Assembly (NCBI RefSeq): GCF_001625325.1
Contig: NZ_JRQQ01000001.1
Coordinates: 1-64,000 of the forward strand
Length of the DNA: 64,000 bases
Direction: 5' to 3'
Origin: Croceicoccus estronivorus
GTDB taxonomy: Bacteria; Pseudomonadota; Alphaproteobacteria; Sphingomonadales; Sphingomonadaceae
In this document: piece after piece, positions 16,759 through 24,966 of the stretch
How positions within the stretch are numbered: position 1 is the first letter of the stretch
Layout: every line of letters starts with the position of its first letter
Position numbers and translations under genes: made by a program
Notes under the pieces: generated by a model
The model's database searches: none
What the model was told of the DNA's origin: nothing
Seen by the model: only the letters and a program-made list of their open reading frames with translations

Positions 16759-17946
16759 CTATCGCAACGGCAGGCCGAGCCCGCGCCTGGCAATGATGTT
16801 CTTCTGCACTTCAGAGGTTCCCCCGCCGATCGTGTCGAGCGGGGTCGTCTGGTAGAAATGTTCCCACACACCATTGTCCACCGCACCATCAGCACCAGCC
16901 CGCAAGAGGCCCGTTGGGCCAAGGTGATCGAGTACGAAATCGGTAAGGACCTGCCCCAGATGGGTGGCGAAAACCTTGTACATCGCGGCCTCAACGGCCG
17001 GGACTTCCCCCTTCGCAGCGGCATTGACCACCCTGCGTTGAAGCATCTTGGCAGTTTCAATGTCGGCGCCGAGCCGACCGACCTGCCGCCTCACCCCGAC
17101 ATCTTCAGCCAGCGGAACACCGTTTCGCACTATCGTGCGCAGTGCATCCAGCGCACGTTCGAATTTCTGGAGCAGAGGATTTACGGTGTAGAAAGTGAAC
17201 CGTTCGAAATCGAGCGCCTCACAAACATAGGTCCATCCCTTGTTGGCTTCTCCGACGAGAGTTTCCGGCCCGACCCGGACATTGTCGAAGAACACTTCGT
17301 TGGTGCGGTGATGGCCCATGGTCTCGATCGGACGCACTGTCAGGCCCGGGTGATCCATCGGGATGAGAAAAACGCTGATGCCCTTGTGCTTCGGTGCCTC
17401 GGGATCGGTGCGGGCGGCAACCCAGTACCATTCGGCAAAGTTCGCGGAAGTGGTCCAGACTTTCTGCCCGTTAAGTACCCAGCCTTCACCATCCCTTTCG
17501 GCCTTGAGCTTCAGGCTGGCAAGGTCGGAACCGGACCCCGGCTCGGAATAGCCAAGCGCGAATTCCACTTCGGCATCGAGGATCAGTGGCAGAAAGCGCT
17601 GCTTCATTTCTTCGGAGCCGTGGCGAATGATCGTCTTGCCCACGCAGCCGACCCCCTTGCCGATCAAGGGCGCCCCCCTCAGCGCGAGTTCCTCGTTCAG
17701 GAGATACTCGAAAATTCCGGCGATCTCCTGGCCGCCATAGTCCTTGGGCCACGACATACCGAGATACCCCTGCGCGCCCATGCGTTTGCAAAAGGCACGC
17801 CGCTCCGGGCTGTTGGCAAGCTGCGAGTGAGCGTCACGGTCCGGCGCCATGAATTCGCCCGCGTCGGGATGATCCGCTTCCTTATCGAGAAATGCACGGA
17901 CTCCTTCAGCGAATTCCCGTTCTTCGGCGGACAGTTTGAAATCCAT
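16759..17946 (-). CDS. Acyl-CoA dehydrogenase
   Basis: The 395-residue flavoprotein starts with the N-terminal helix MDFKLSAEEREFAEGVRAFL. It has the flavin/substrate segment LGYSEPGSGSDLASL, the strand WVLNGQKVWTTSANFAEW and the C-terminal TIGGGTSEVQKNIIARRGLGLP. The glutamate found in the YEGT motif of medium-chain enzymes is replaced by glycine (GGGTSEVQ), as in steroid-type FadE enzymes that use a glutamate elsewhere or work as heteromers. The reading frame extends to 18246, but the ATG at 17946 is the natural start, 8 bases after the oxidoreductase stop. The divergent operon starts with a second acyl-CoA dehydrogenase (22939-24069) that could be a partner. Confidence 0.88.
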   Translation of the reverse strand: MDFKLSAEEREFAEGVRAFLDKEADHPDAGEFMAPDRDAHSQLANSPERRAFCKRMGAQGYLGMSWPKDYGGQEIAGIFEYLLNEELALRGAPLIGKGVGCVGKTIIRHGSEEMKQRFLPLILDAEVEFALGYSEPGSGSDLASLKLKAERDGEGWVLNGQKVWTTSANFAEWYWVAARTDPEAPKHKGISVFLIPMDHPGLTVRPIETMGHHRTNEVFFDNVRVGPETLVGEANKGWTYVCEALDFERFTFYTVNPLLQKFERALDALRTIVRNGVPLAEDVGVRRQVGRLGADIETAKMLQRRVVNAAAKGEVPAVEAAMYKVFATHLGQVLTDFVLDHLGPTGLLRAGADGAVDNGVWEHFYQTTPLDTIGGGTSEVQKNIIARRGLGLPLR

Positions 17947-17954
17947 TTTCGACC

Positions 17955-20900
17955 CTATGCCTCTTCCAATGCGGCAACAGCTTCCGCCACTTCGATGCGA
18001 ACCTGCTCCAGCTTCGCTTCTTTCACCACGCCGTAGCCTTTCACCCCTTGATAGGCCCCGGCAATAGCCGCCACGTTCGCAATGTTTTCCGGTGTAATAC
18101 GGCCAAGCAATCTTTCGATCAGTGCTTCGTATTCGCCGCCCAGGGCACGTTCCGTCTTTCGGTGCTGGCTGTGCCCAAAGATATCGAACACCGTGCCTCG
18201 CAAACCCTTCAAGCGTGCGAGAATACGGTACAGGCCGAGAACCCACGGCCCGAATTCACGTTTCCTTTCCCGCCCGTCCGGGCCGCGTCGTGAAATCAGG
18301 GGTGGCGCGAGATTGAACCGGATTTTCAGATCCCCGTCGAACGTCTCCGCCAATCTCCGCTGCAGCGAACCGTCGCTGAACAGCCGGGCTACTTCATATT
18401 CGTCCTTGTAATAGAGAGCCTTGGCATAGGCCTGCGCCACTGCCGGAGTCAGCAGATCGAGATTACCGCTCAATCCGCGCTCCGCCTCCGCTACGCGGGC
18501 GATCAAAGCACGATACCGGTTTGCCAGATCGTCTCCGTCGAACCGGCTCAACAACCCAGCCCAATCGTCGATCATATCGTCAAGACTGCGCGCTTCCCTG
18601 CGCGTTTCCCCTCCGTCAGACACCCACTTTGCCGAAGCCTCAGGATCAATCGCAGCGATCCGGCCTAGCCGGAATGCAGTGAGATTGAGATCGACCGCAG
18701 CACCGTTCAGCCGGATGGCCGTTTCGAGCGCATCCAGCGACAGCGGGATAAGGCCTTTTTGCCAGGCGTGCCCCACCATCAGCATATTGGCGCCAATAGC
18801 ATCGCCTAATTGCGCAACGGCAATCTTCGTCGCGTCGATCCCACTGAGCGCATCATCGCCTACCTTGCTGGCGATTACATCGGCCAACTTGTCCGCGCTG
18901 AAATCGAGATCCGGATTGGTCGCGAAGCCCGATGTGGAGGCAACGAAGCTGTTATAGACCACTTTCGTGCGCACACGCGCCATCTTGGAAAGGCTTTCTG
19001 CCGAAGCCGAGACGACAAGATCACAGCCCAGCACGACATCGGCCCGCCCCTCCGGAATCCGCGGCACATGGCCAGTGGATTCGCCGCGCGCCAAGCGCAC
19101 ATGGCTGGTTACAGGGCCATTGCGTTGCGCCAGACCCGAAAGGTCGAGCACCGTCACACCCAGTTGATCGATATGCGCCGCCATCCCGAGGATCGCACCG
19201 ACTGTCACCACACCGTTGCCGCCAATCCCGGCAACGATAATCGAGTGGACACCCTCAATTTCCGGCAGCGTCGGCAGCGGCAGGTCGTCGTCCCGCCCAA
19301 TCGTTTCCCGCTTGCCGCCCTGCGCCTTACGGGGCGTGCCACCCTCAATCGTAATGAAGCTGGGACACAGGCCTTTGACGCAGCTGAAATCCTTGTTGCA
19401 AACGGACTGGTTGATCCGGCGCTTTCGGCCAAACCTTGTTTCCTCCGGTTCGATGGCAACGCAATTCGACTGAATGCCGCAATCCCCGCAACCTTCGCAG
19501 ACGTCGGGATGGATAAACACCCGCTTGTCGACATCCGGAACCTTCCCGCGTTTGCGCAAGCGCCGCCGCTCTGTCGCGCAGGCCTGATCGTAAATGATCG
19601 CCGTCACGCCTTCCACATCGCGCAGCATGCGCTGTACTTCGTCCAGCGTATCGCGATGATGGAACGTGACCCCTTGCGGGAAGTCTCTGGGGTCGTGCCG
19701 GGCCGGATCGTCGGCCACGACGGCGATCTGCTTCACACCTTCGGCATGAAGCTGCCCGGCCACGTGCGGTGCCGAGACGCTACCGTCGAAAGCTTCGCCC
19801 TCGATCGGCTGTCCCCCGGTCATCGCGATCGCGCCATTGAGCAGGATCTTGTAGGTAATGTTGACGCCAGAGGTCACACACGCGCGGATCGCCAGCAGGC
19901 CCGAATGGAAATAGGTTCCATCCCCAAGGTTCTGGAAAATGTGATCCATTTCCATGAAAGGCGCCTGCCCGATCCAGGCCGCCCCTTCTCCACCCATGTG
20001 ATAGAGCGTGATGGTGTGCCGATCCGGCAACCATGTGGCGAGGCCGTGGCACCCTATTCCGCCCATCGCGAGCGAGCCGTCCGGCACCCGGGTTGACGTG
20101 TTGTGTGGGCATCCGGCGCAGAAGCTCGGCATACGCACCAATCCGGCAGCGGCGGCAGTTACCTCTGCTGTCCCGACTTCAGGCTCGTTGGTTGCCAGCA
20201 GACGGTTCAACTCTTCATCGAGATCATGCGCCATAAGGCGCTTGCGGACCGCTTCCATGACTGACGCAGGCGCCAGCTCACCCACCTGAGACAGCAACGG
20301 CGCGCCAGACGTGTCTCGTTTCCCGGTCAGGATCGGGCGACGATCGGCAGGCAGGTTGTAGAGGATATGCGCCAGTTGCTCTTCAATGACCGGGCGTTTT
20401 TCCTCGACTACCATGATTTCATCGCAGCCGTCGGCGAAGCCCCTGATCCCTTCGGGTTCGAGCGGCCAGCTCATTCCGACCTTGTAAACCGCAATACCCG
20501 CCGCTTCGGCCCGCCCGGAATCGAGACCCAGTGCTTCGAGTGCCTCCACCACATCGAGTGCGGCCTTGCCGGTCGTCACGATGCCCAGCCGCCGCCTTCC
20601 TTGCCCGCCCAGTGTTTGCCGGTCGATCCTATTGGCCCGCGCGAAAGCTTTCACGGCTTCCAGCCGATGCTCGATCTGTTTGACTTCCGCCATCAGCGGC
20701 ATGAGGCCGAGTTGAATGTTCAGCCCGCCCGCAGGCAGAGCAAAATCGTCAGGTACGCGGAAGGCCAGCCGTTCTGGCGAAACATCGACGCGTGCCGAAG
20801 ATTCGATGGTGTCGGTAATGCACTTGAACCCGATCCATGCGCCGGACCAGCGCGACATCGCGATACCGGCAAGGCCGAGATCGAGATAGTCCTGCACATG

Positions 20901-21413
20901 GGCCGGGTTGAACACCGGCATTCCGAAATGGATCAACGCGTGATCGCTTTGATGGGCAATCGTGGAAGAACGGGCCGCATGGTCATCTCCACACAGGGCC
21001 AGAACGCCGCCATGCTTCGCCGCGCCGGCAAAGCTGCCGTGCTTCAGCGCATCACCGGAACGATCGACGCCCGGCCCCTTGCCGTACCACAGAGCGAACA
21101 CGCCATCGTATTTCGATTTGCCGATCAGTCCGGTCTGCTGGGTGCCCCAGATAGCTGTCGCCGCCAGATCCTCGTTGATACCGGGCTGAAAGCGAATATC
21201 GTTCGCGTCGAGGAAGTCCCGCGCCTGCCACAGGGCCAGATCGTAGATCCCGAGTGGGGAGCCGCGATAGCCGGAGATGAACCCTGCCGTATTAAGGCCC
21301 GCTGCACGATCCCGGATGCGCTGCATGATAGGCAGGCGCACCAAAGCCTGATTTCCGGTCAGATAGACATGACCACGTTCTGCGCGATACTTGTCGTCGA
21401 GGCTGACAGTCAT
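17955..21413 (-). CDS. Fused 2-oxoacid (indolepyruvate-type) ferredoxin oxidoreductase
   Basis: The 1152-residue protein fuses the alpha and gamma parts of an indolepyruvate ferredoxin oxidoreductase. The N-terminal pyrimidine-binding domain has GFISGYRGSPLG. The thiamine diphosphate domain has FCAGCPHNTST and GGIGCHG. A cluster region carries CEGCGDCGIQSNC, followed by the gamma domain with GIGGNGVVTVG. It would decarboxylate a 2-oxoacid and form an acyl-CoA, passing electrons to a ferredoxin. Its ATG overlaps the stop of the VOC gene upstream. With the extradiol dioxygenase two genes earlier, it fits the recalled estrogen pathway, where a homologue (EdcC) acts on the meta-cleavage product. 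True aryl-pyruvate metabolism is the alternative. Confidence 0.9.
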   Translation of the reverse strand: MTVSLDDKYRAERGHVYLTGNQALVRLPIMQRIRDRAAGLNTAGFISGYRGSPLGIYDLALWQARDFLDANDIRFQPGINEDLAATAIWGTQQTGLIGKSKYDGVFALWYGKGPGVDRSGDALKHGSFAGAAKHGGVLALCGDDHAARSSTIAHQSDHALIHFGMPVFNPAHVQDYLDLGLAGIAMSRWSGAWIGFKCITDTIESSARVDVSPERLAFRVPDDFALPAGGLNIQLGLMPLMAEVKQIEHRLEAVKAFARANRIDRQTLGGQGRRRLGIVTTGKAALDVVEALEALGLDSGRAEAAGIAVYKVGMSWPLEPEGIRGFADGCDEIMVVEEKRPVIEEQLAHILYNLPADRRPILTGKRDTSGAPLLSQVGELAPASVMEAVRKRLMAHDLDEELNRLLATNEPEVGTAEVTAAAAGLVRMPSFCAGCPHNTSTRVPDGSLAMGGIGCHGLATWLPDRHTITLYHMGGEGAAWIGQAPFMEMDHIFQNLGDGTYFHSGLLAIRACVTSGVNITYKILLNGAIAMTGGQPIEGEAFDGSVSAPHVAGQLHAEGVKQIAVVADDPARHDPRDFPQGVTFHHRDTLDEVQRMLRDVEGVTAIIYDQACATERRRLRKRGKVPDVDKRVFIHPDVCEGCGDCGIQSNCVAIEPEETRFGRKRRINQSVCNKDFSCVKGLCPSFITIEGGTPRKAQGGKRETIGRDDDLPLPTLPEIEGVHSIIVAGIGGNGVVTVGAILGMAAHIDQLGVTVLDLSGLAQRNGPVTSHVRLARGESTGHVPRIPEGRADVVLGCDLVVSASAESLSKMARVRTKVVYNSFVASTSGFATNPDLDFSADKLADVIASKVGDDALSGIDATKIAVAQLGDAIGANMLMVGHAWQKGLIPLSLDALETAIRLNGAAVDLNLTAFRLGRIAAIDPEASAKWVSDGGETRREARSLDDMIDDWAGLLSRFDGDDLANRYRALIARVAEAERGLSGNLDLLTPAVAQAYAKALYYKDEYEVARLFSDGSLQRRLAETFDGDLKIRFNLAPPLISRRGPDGRERKREFGPWVLGLYRILARLKGLRGTVFDIFGHSQHRKTERALGGEYEALIERLLGRITPENIANVAAIAGAYQGVKGYGVVKEAKLEQVRIEVAEAVAALEEA

Positions 21414-21817
21414 GCCGGTGCCGTTTCCATCAGTTCCACGGTTACGCCCTGTCCGTCCAGAATATGGACGGCGCGTACGCCTGGACGGATCTCCCGCGGA
21501 TCGAAGGGTACAATATAGCCCGATGAACGTGCCGTCTGGACCAGGGCATCGAGATTGGTCACGGTCAGGACCACATATCGCAGCCCGGTCTCCGTTTCGA
21601 GGCTGCCGGGACTGGCTTTACGCTCGACCTCTTCGTCAGGAATACACAACCGCAGTATCGCATCGCCTGCCTTGAGCCGCACGATGGTGAGGCCGGGAAA
21701 GCTGACTTCCCCCTCTATCGGAAAACCAAACAGCCCGTTCCAGAAGGCCAGAGCGCCTTCGCGATCATTGGTGACGATTCCGACATCAATGTGCGGCAAA
21801 GCCAGATCAGCGGCCAT
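21410..21817 (-). CDS. Small VOC (glyoxalase-like) protein
   Basis: The 135-residue protein is one VOC module pair: LPHIDVGIVTNDREGALAFWNGLFGF, then VVLTVTNLDALVQTARSSGY and a C-terminal DGQGVTVELME glutamate strand. The N-terminal His and final Glu could bind a metal. It may be an isomerase, epimerase or small lyase acting on the ring-cleavage product; methylmalonyl-CoA epimerase-like activity is another option. The start is fixed by a TAATG overlap with the extradiol dioxygenase stop, and its stop overlaps the next start, so its dose is tied to both neighbours. The open frame to 22243 is out-of-frame shadow of the dioxygenase. Confidence 0.82.
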   Translation of the reverse strand: MAADLALPHIDVGIVTNDREGALAFWNGLFGFPIEGEVSFPGLTIVRLKAGDAILRLCIPDEEVERKASPGSLETETGLRYVVLTVTNLDALVQTARSSGYIVPFDPREIRPGVRAVHILDGQGVTVELMETAPA

Positions 21818-22749
21818 TATACTCTCCGTCCCGTTTCCTCGATATTTTCCGCAGTGAGGCCGTGATGCCCCCAGATGTCGCCCGGCCCACGATACCGCGG
21901 CGTCCAGTCCGGGCCGACCTTGATCGCGCCCCACCCGATCTCGATTTCCACACCGGATGGCGATGCAACGTAGAAAGACACAATCCGGTCGTTGGAGTGC
22001 CGCCCCAAGGAAGCCGTGATCTTGCAGCCAGCGGCCATGACGCGATCCAGCGCCTCGCCCACCATGTCCAGTTCGGTCGTTTCGAACATCAGGTGATGCA
22101 CGGCGTCGACATCGGCCACTTTCATGATCCCCACCGTGTGATGGCGCGCATTGACGTGGAAGAAATTGACGGTCTGGTCCGGGCCGACATGGTAATAATC
22201 GGTGAGCCGAAAACCGAGCATGCGCGTGTAGAAGTCGGCACATTCCTCATACCGGCTGACGAACAGGTTGATATGTCCCATGCCCATATCACCGGTCAGG
22301 AATGTCATGCCGCGCGAGTTGCGATAGCCGTTCGTCACCAGCGGACCGTAAAACAGCTCGATCGCATTGCCGGAAGGATCCTGCGTGAAGCCCATCCCCG
22401 TTACTGCACGTGCGCCACACTCCGCCGCATTTCCCGCCCGGGCTGGAAAACCTCCAGCCTCCAACTCCGCCAACGCCGCGGCCAGTTCGCGCGGCCCAGC
22501 CACTTCGAGACCGATATATCTCACCCCCGGCCTGCCCGTCGCGGGATGGACCGCCAGACGCCAGGACCACTCATCCATCCGAAAATAGGCCGATCCATCC
22601 GCCCCCCGCCCTCCGCTGTCGTCGGGAAGATAGGCACCCGCCCCCGGCGCGCGGCCAAGGTCGAGCCCGAGAATATCACGACCGAAGGCCAGCCATGCCT
22701 CCGGATCGGGAACATCGAGCCCGACATAGCCCAAACCGAGAATATCCAT
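21817..22749 (-). CDS. Type I extradiol ring-cleavage dioxygenase (BphC/HsaC-like)
   Basis: The 310-residue protein has the two-domain VOC fold of extradiol dioxygenases. The C-terminal domain shows the Fe(II) ligands in order: His159 (MGHINLF), His219 (VHHLMFE) and Glu270 (VEIEIGWG). The catalytic-site histidine/aspartate context HSNDRIVSFY is also present. It should open a catechol ring next to the hydroxyls. The frame is open to 22830, but GGGGAGAGGCG precedes the ATG at 22749. It is the first gene of the minus-strand operon, followed directly by a VOC protein and the 2-oxoacid oxidoreductase. By context it resembles 4-hydroxyestrone 4,5-dioxygenase (EdcB/OecC), but biphenyl-diol and seco-steroid catechols are also possible. 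Confidence 0.9.
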   Translation of the reverse strand: MDILGLGYVGLDVPDPEAWLAFGRDILGLDLGRAPGAGAYLPDDSGGRGADGSAYFRMDEWSWRLAVHPATGRPGVRYIGLEVAGPRELAAALAELEAGGFPARAGNAAECGARAVTGMGFTQDPSGNAIELFYGPLVTNGYRNSRGMTFLTGDMGMGHINLFVSRYEECADFYTRMLGFRLTDYYHVGPDQTVNFFHVNARHHTVGIMKVADVDAVHHLMFETTELDMVGEALDRVMAAGCKITASLGRHSNDRIVSFYVASPSGVEIEIGWGAIKVGPDWTPRYRGPGDIWGHHGLTAENIEETGRRV

Positions 22750-22938
22750 CCGCCTCTCCCCTCCAGATTTCTTTGCGATACTATTGGTACCGTTATTTGA
22801 AGTCAATATGCCCTCTGCCGGGGCAACCACAGGTATGGTAGGGCTAGACAGTCCGCAAAGTTATAGGTAACGATAGTTTCGTTAATGACGGATGCCGAAG
22901 TTCGGAAACGATCCGGAATCGGGTGGGAGACGGATAAT
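22750..22938. promoter_or_regulatory. Divergent promoter between the two large operons
   Basis: This 189-base, relatively A/T-rich gap separates the dioxygenase operon (minus) from the acyl-CoA dehydrogenase operon (plus). It contains ATTGGTACCGTTATT around 22785-22799 and GGTAACGATA at 22866-22875, which are related in sequence. The second matches a decamer in the divergent promoter at 9551-9560. A TetR- or AraC-type regulator encoded nearby could use them. Confidence 0.4.
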
Positions 22939-24069
22939 ATGGATTTGAGTCTCACCGGGGAGCAGGAGGCGTTGCAGCATTCCGTGCGCTCTCTGTGCGA
23001 AGACCACTTCACGACGGCGATGGTGCGGGCTTGCGAGGATGACGCTGCGCAGGCGGCCGCAATCTACGACCTGCTGTTTGCCATGGGAATTGGCGGGATC
23101 GCCATTGACGAAGCAGCCGGTGGCCTTTCGCTCGGCCTGACCGAACTGGTAGTGGCCCAGTCCGAACTCGGTCGCGCGCTGGTGCCCATGCTGTTCACCG
23201 AAAGCACTGTCATGGCGGCGCGCATACTCGCCAATAGCGGAAATGACGCAGCCAAGGCCCTGCTTGCCTCTCTGGCAGCGGGTCAGACTTTCGCGAGCTG
23301 CGCCTGGCAGGAAGACGGGCGGCCAGCTCTGGATGCACCGCAGGCAGTGGCAGCTTCGGGCCAAGCCAGCTCTCTCGTGCTGAATGGAACGAAAACCTTT
23401 GTCCCCGAGGCTTCCCGTGCCGACATCCTGCTCGTCCACGCCAGCGACCCGACGGGTGTGCTGCTTCTCTGCATTGTCGAACGGGACGCGAGAGGCATTT
23501 CCTTCACCGAGCTGCCCAACATGGCCGACCTTTCCATGGCCAGTGTCACATTCGACAACACACCGGTCATGATTACCGCTGCGAGCGGGCAAGAGGCAAT
23601 CGGCGCCTGGGAAGCCGGGCTCACCGCGATGAAGATCGCAATCGCCGCGCAGGCGGTGGGCGGTGCGCAAAGGATCCTGGAAATGACCCGCGACTATGCC
23701 TGCACCCGCCATCAATTTGGCCAACCCATCGGCTCCTTCCAGTCGATCGCTCATTATCTGGCCGACGCGGCTGTCAATGTGGAGGGCGCACGCATGCTGA
23801 CCTATCGCGCTGCGGCAGCGGCCGATGATGGCGACCCGGCAGCGACCTGGGCCGATCTCGCCAAGATGAAAGCCACACAGGTTTACCGCGACGTCTCCGC
23901 ACTTGGCATTCAGGTCCATGGCGGCATCGGCTTTACGCTCGAGGCCGATCCGCAGCTGTTCTATCGTCGGGCCAAGCATCTCCAGCTGATGTACGGCGAA
24001 CCGCTCGATTTGCAGGAACGGGCAGGTGCGGCCCTGATCGCCGGGACACACAAGGTGCTGGAAGCATGA
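22939..24069 (+). CDS. Acyl-CoA dehydrogenase
   Basis: The 376-residue protein has the family ends MDLSLTGEQEALQHSVRSLC and LGIQVHGGIGFTLEADPQLFYRRAKHLQLMYG. The middle domain is short and less conserved than usual, as in the small subunit of heteromeric steroid-type acyl-CoA dehydrogenases. It would desaturate an acyl-CoA using FAD. The frame begins at 22885, but GGGAGAC eight bases before the ATG at 22939 favours that start. It heads a ten-gene plus-strand operon and its stop overlaps the SDR start by four bases. A possible partner is the larger acyl-CoA dehydrogenase at 16759-17946. Confidence 0.85.
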   Translation: MDLSLTGEQEALQHSVRSLCEDHFTTAMVRACEDDAAQAAAIYDLLFAMGIGGIAIDEAAGGLSLGLTELVVAQSELGRALVPMLFTESTVMAARILANSGNDAAKALLASLAAGQTFASCAWQEDGRPALDAPQAVAASGQASSLVLNGTKTFVPEASRADILLVHASDPTGVLLLCIVERDARGISFTELPNMADLSMASVTFDNTPVMITAASGQEAIGAWEAGLTAMKIAIAAQAVGGAQRILEMTRDYACTRHQFGQPIGSFQSIAHYLADAAVNVEGARMLTYRAAAAADDGDPAATWADLAKMKATQVYRDVSALGIQVHGGIGFTLEADPQLFYRRAKHLQLMYGEPLDLQERAGAALIAGTHKVLEA

Positions 24070-24965
24070 GCGCGCGCCTGCTGGAAGGCCGCCCGGCAAT
24101 CGTCACCGGTGCCGCAGGAGGTATTGGACGAGGCCATATCCTCCACCTCGCCGCCGCCGGAGCGCCGGTGGTGGTAAACGACATCAATGGCGAAGCTGCT
24201 GCTGCTCTTGCAGACGAAGTCACGGCAACGGGTGGCAAGGCACTGGTTTCCACGCACGATATCGGCACCCGCAAAGGGGCGGAAGGACTGATAAAGGCCT
24301 GTATCGACGCCTTCGGCAGCATCCGCATCATGGTGAACAATGCCGGGAACCTGCGCGACCGCACTCTTCTGAAAATGTCGGACGACGATCTCGATGCGAT
24401 CCTGACCGTGCATGTCAAAGGCACCTTCTGGTGCGCTCAGGCCGCAGCCGCCGCGATGGTCGAGCATGGCCGGGGCGGCGTGATAATCAATACCACCTCA
24501 GGGGGGCATTTCGGCAGCTTCGGCCAGACCGCCTATTCCGCGGCCAAGGGTGCCATCGCCTCCATGACATATACCTGGGCGCTCGAACTGGCCCGTTATG
24601 GCATCCGCGTGAATGCGATCGGCCCGCTCGGCACCACGGCGATGTCCAAGACATACCGCGATGCGGACGGCAACCCCGGCCCCGAATTCGACCCGACATT
24701 CAACGGGCCTGCCGTAGTCTATCTGTGCAGCGACGAGACCGAAAACGTGTCGGGCCAGATTTTCGGCACCGGGGGACAACGGCTCTCGCACATGGTCCAG
24801 CCGCACTATGGCAAGACTCTCGTCAAGGCCGATGGCTGGGATATCGATTCCATCCGTCAGCACTTCCAGACGCAGATGCCCGGTGAATTCGGCGCGTTCG
24901 GCATCCTCGGCAAGCCTTACCCGTTCCATGCCGGCGTGCGTGCGCCGGAAGCGAAGGGCGATTGA
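24066..24965 (+). CDS. SDR of the multifunctional beta-oxidation type (3-hydroxyacyl-CoA dehydrogenase)
   Basis: The 299-residue protein has TGAAGGIG, NDIN, VNNAGNLRD, a catalytic serine in NTTSGGHFGSFGQ, YSAAK and INAIGP. The NAGxLRDRTL and GSFGQxxYSAAK segments are those of the SDR domain of peroxisomal multifunctional enzyme 2 and its bacterial relatives, which oxidise 3-hydroxyacyl-CoAs of bulky side chains. The extra C-terminal 50 residues (DIDSIRQHFQTQMPG) are also usual there. ATGA overlap with the acyl-CoA dehydrogenase couples translation. The next gene starts one base after its stop. It probably takes the product of a hydratase step in this cluster. Confidence 0.87.
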   Translation: MSARLLEGRPAIVTGAAGGIGRGHILHLAAAGAPVVVNDINGEAAAALADEVTATGGKALVSTHDIGTRKGAEGLIKACIDAFGSIRIMVNNAGNLRDRTLLKMSDDDLDAILTVHVKGTFWCAQAAAAAMVEHGRGGVIINTTSGGHFGSFGQTAYSAAKGAIASMTYTWALELARYGIRVNAIGPLGTTAMSKTYRDADGNPGPEFDPTFNGPAVVYLCSDETENVSGQIFGTGGQRLSHMVQPHYGKTLVKADGWDIDSIRQHFQTQMPGEFGAFGILGKPYPFHAGVRAPEAKGD

Positions 24966-24966
24966 T

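Noticed and set aside
18810-20096. A 428-codon plus-strand frame opposite the ferredoxin oxidoreductase.
   Set aside because: No family motif, no ribosome binding site, and the opposite strand codes for a clear fused oxidoreductase.
21410-22243. A longer 277-residue version of the small VOC protein.
   Set aside because: The extra N-terminal part lies out of frame over the extradiol dioxygenase gene; a TAATG overlap gives a clean start at 21817.
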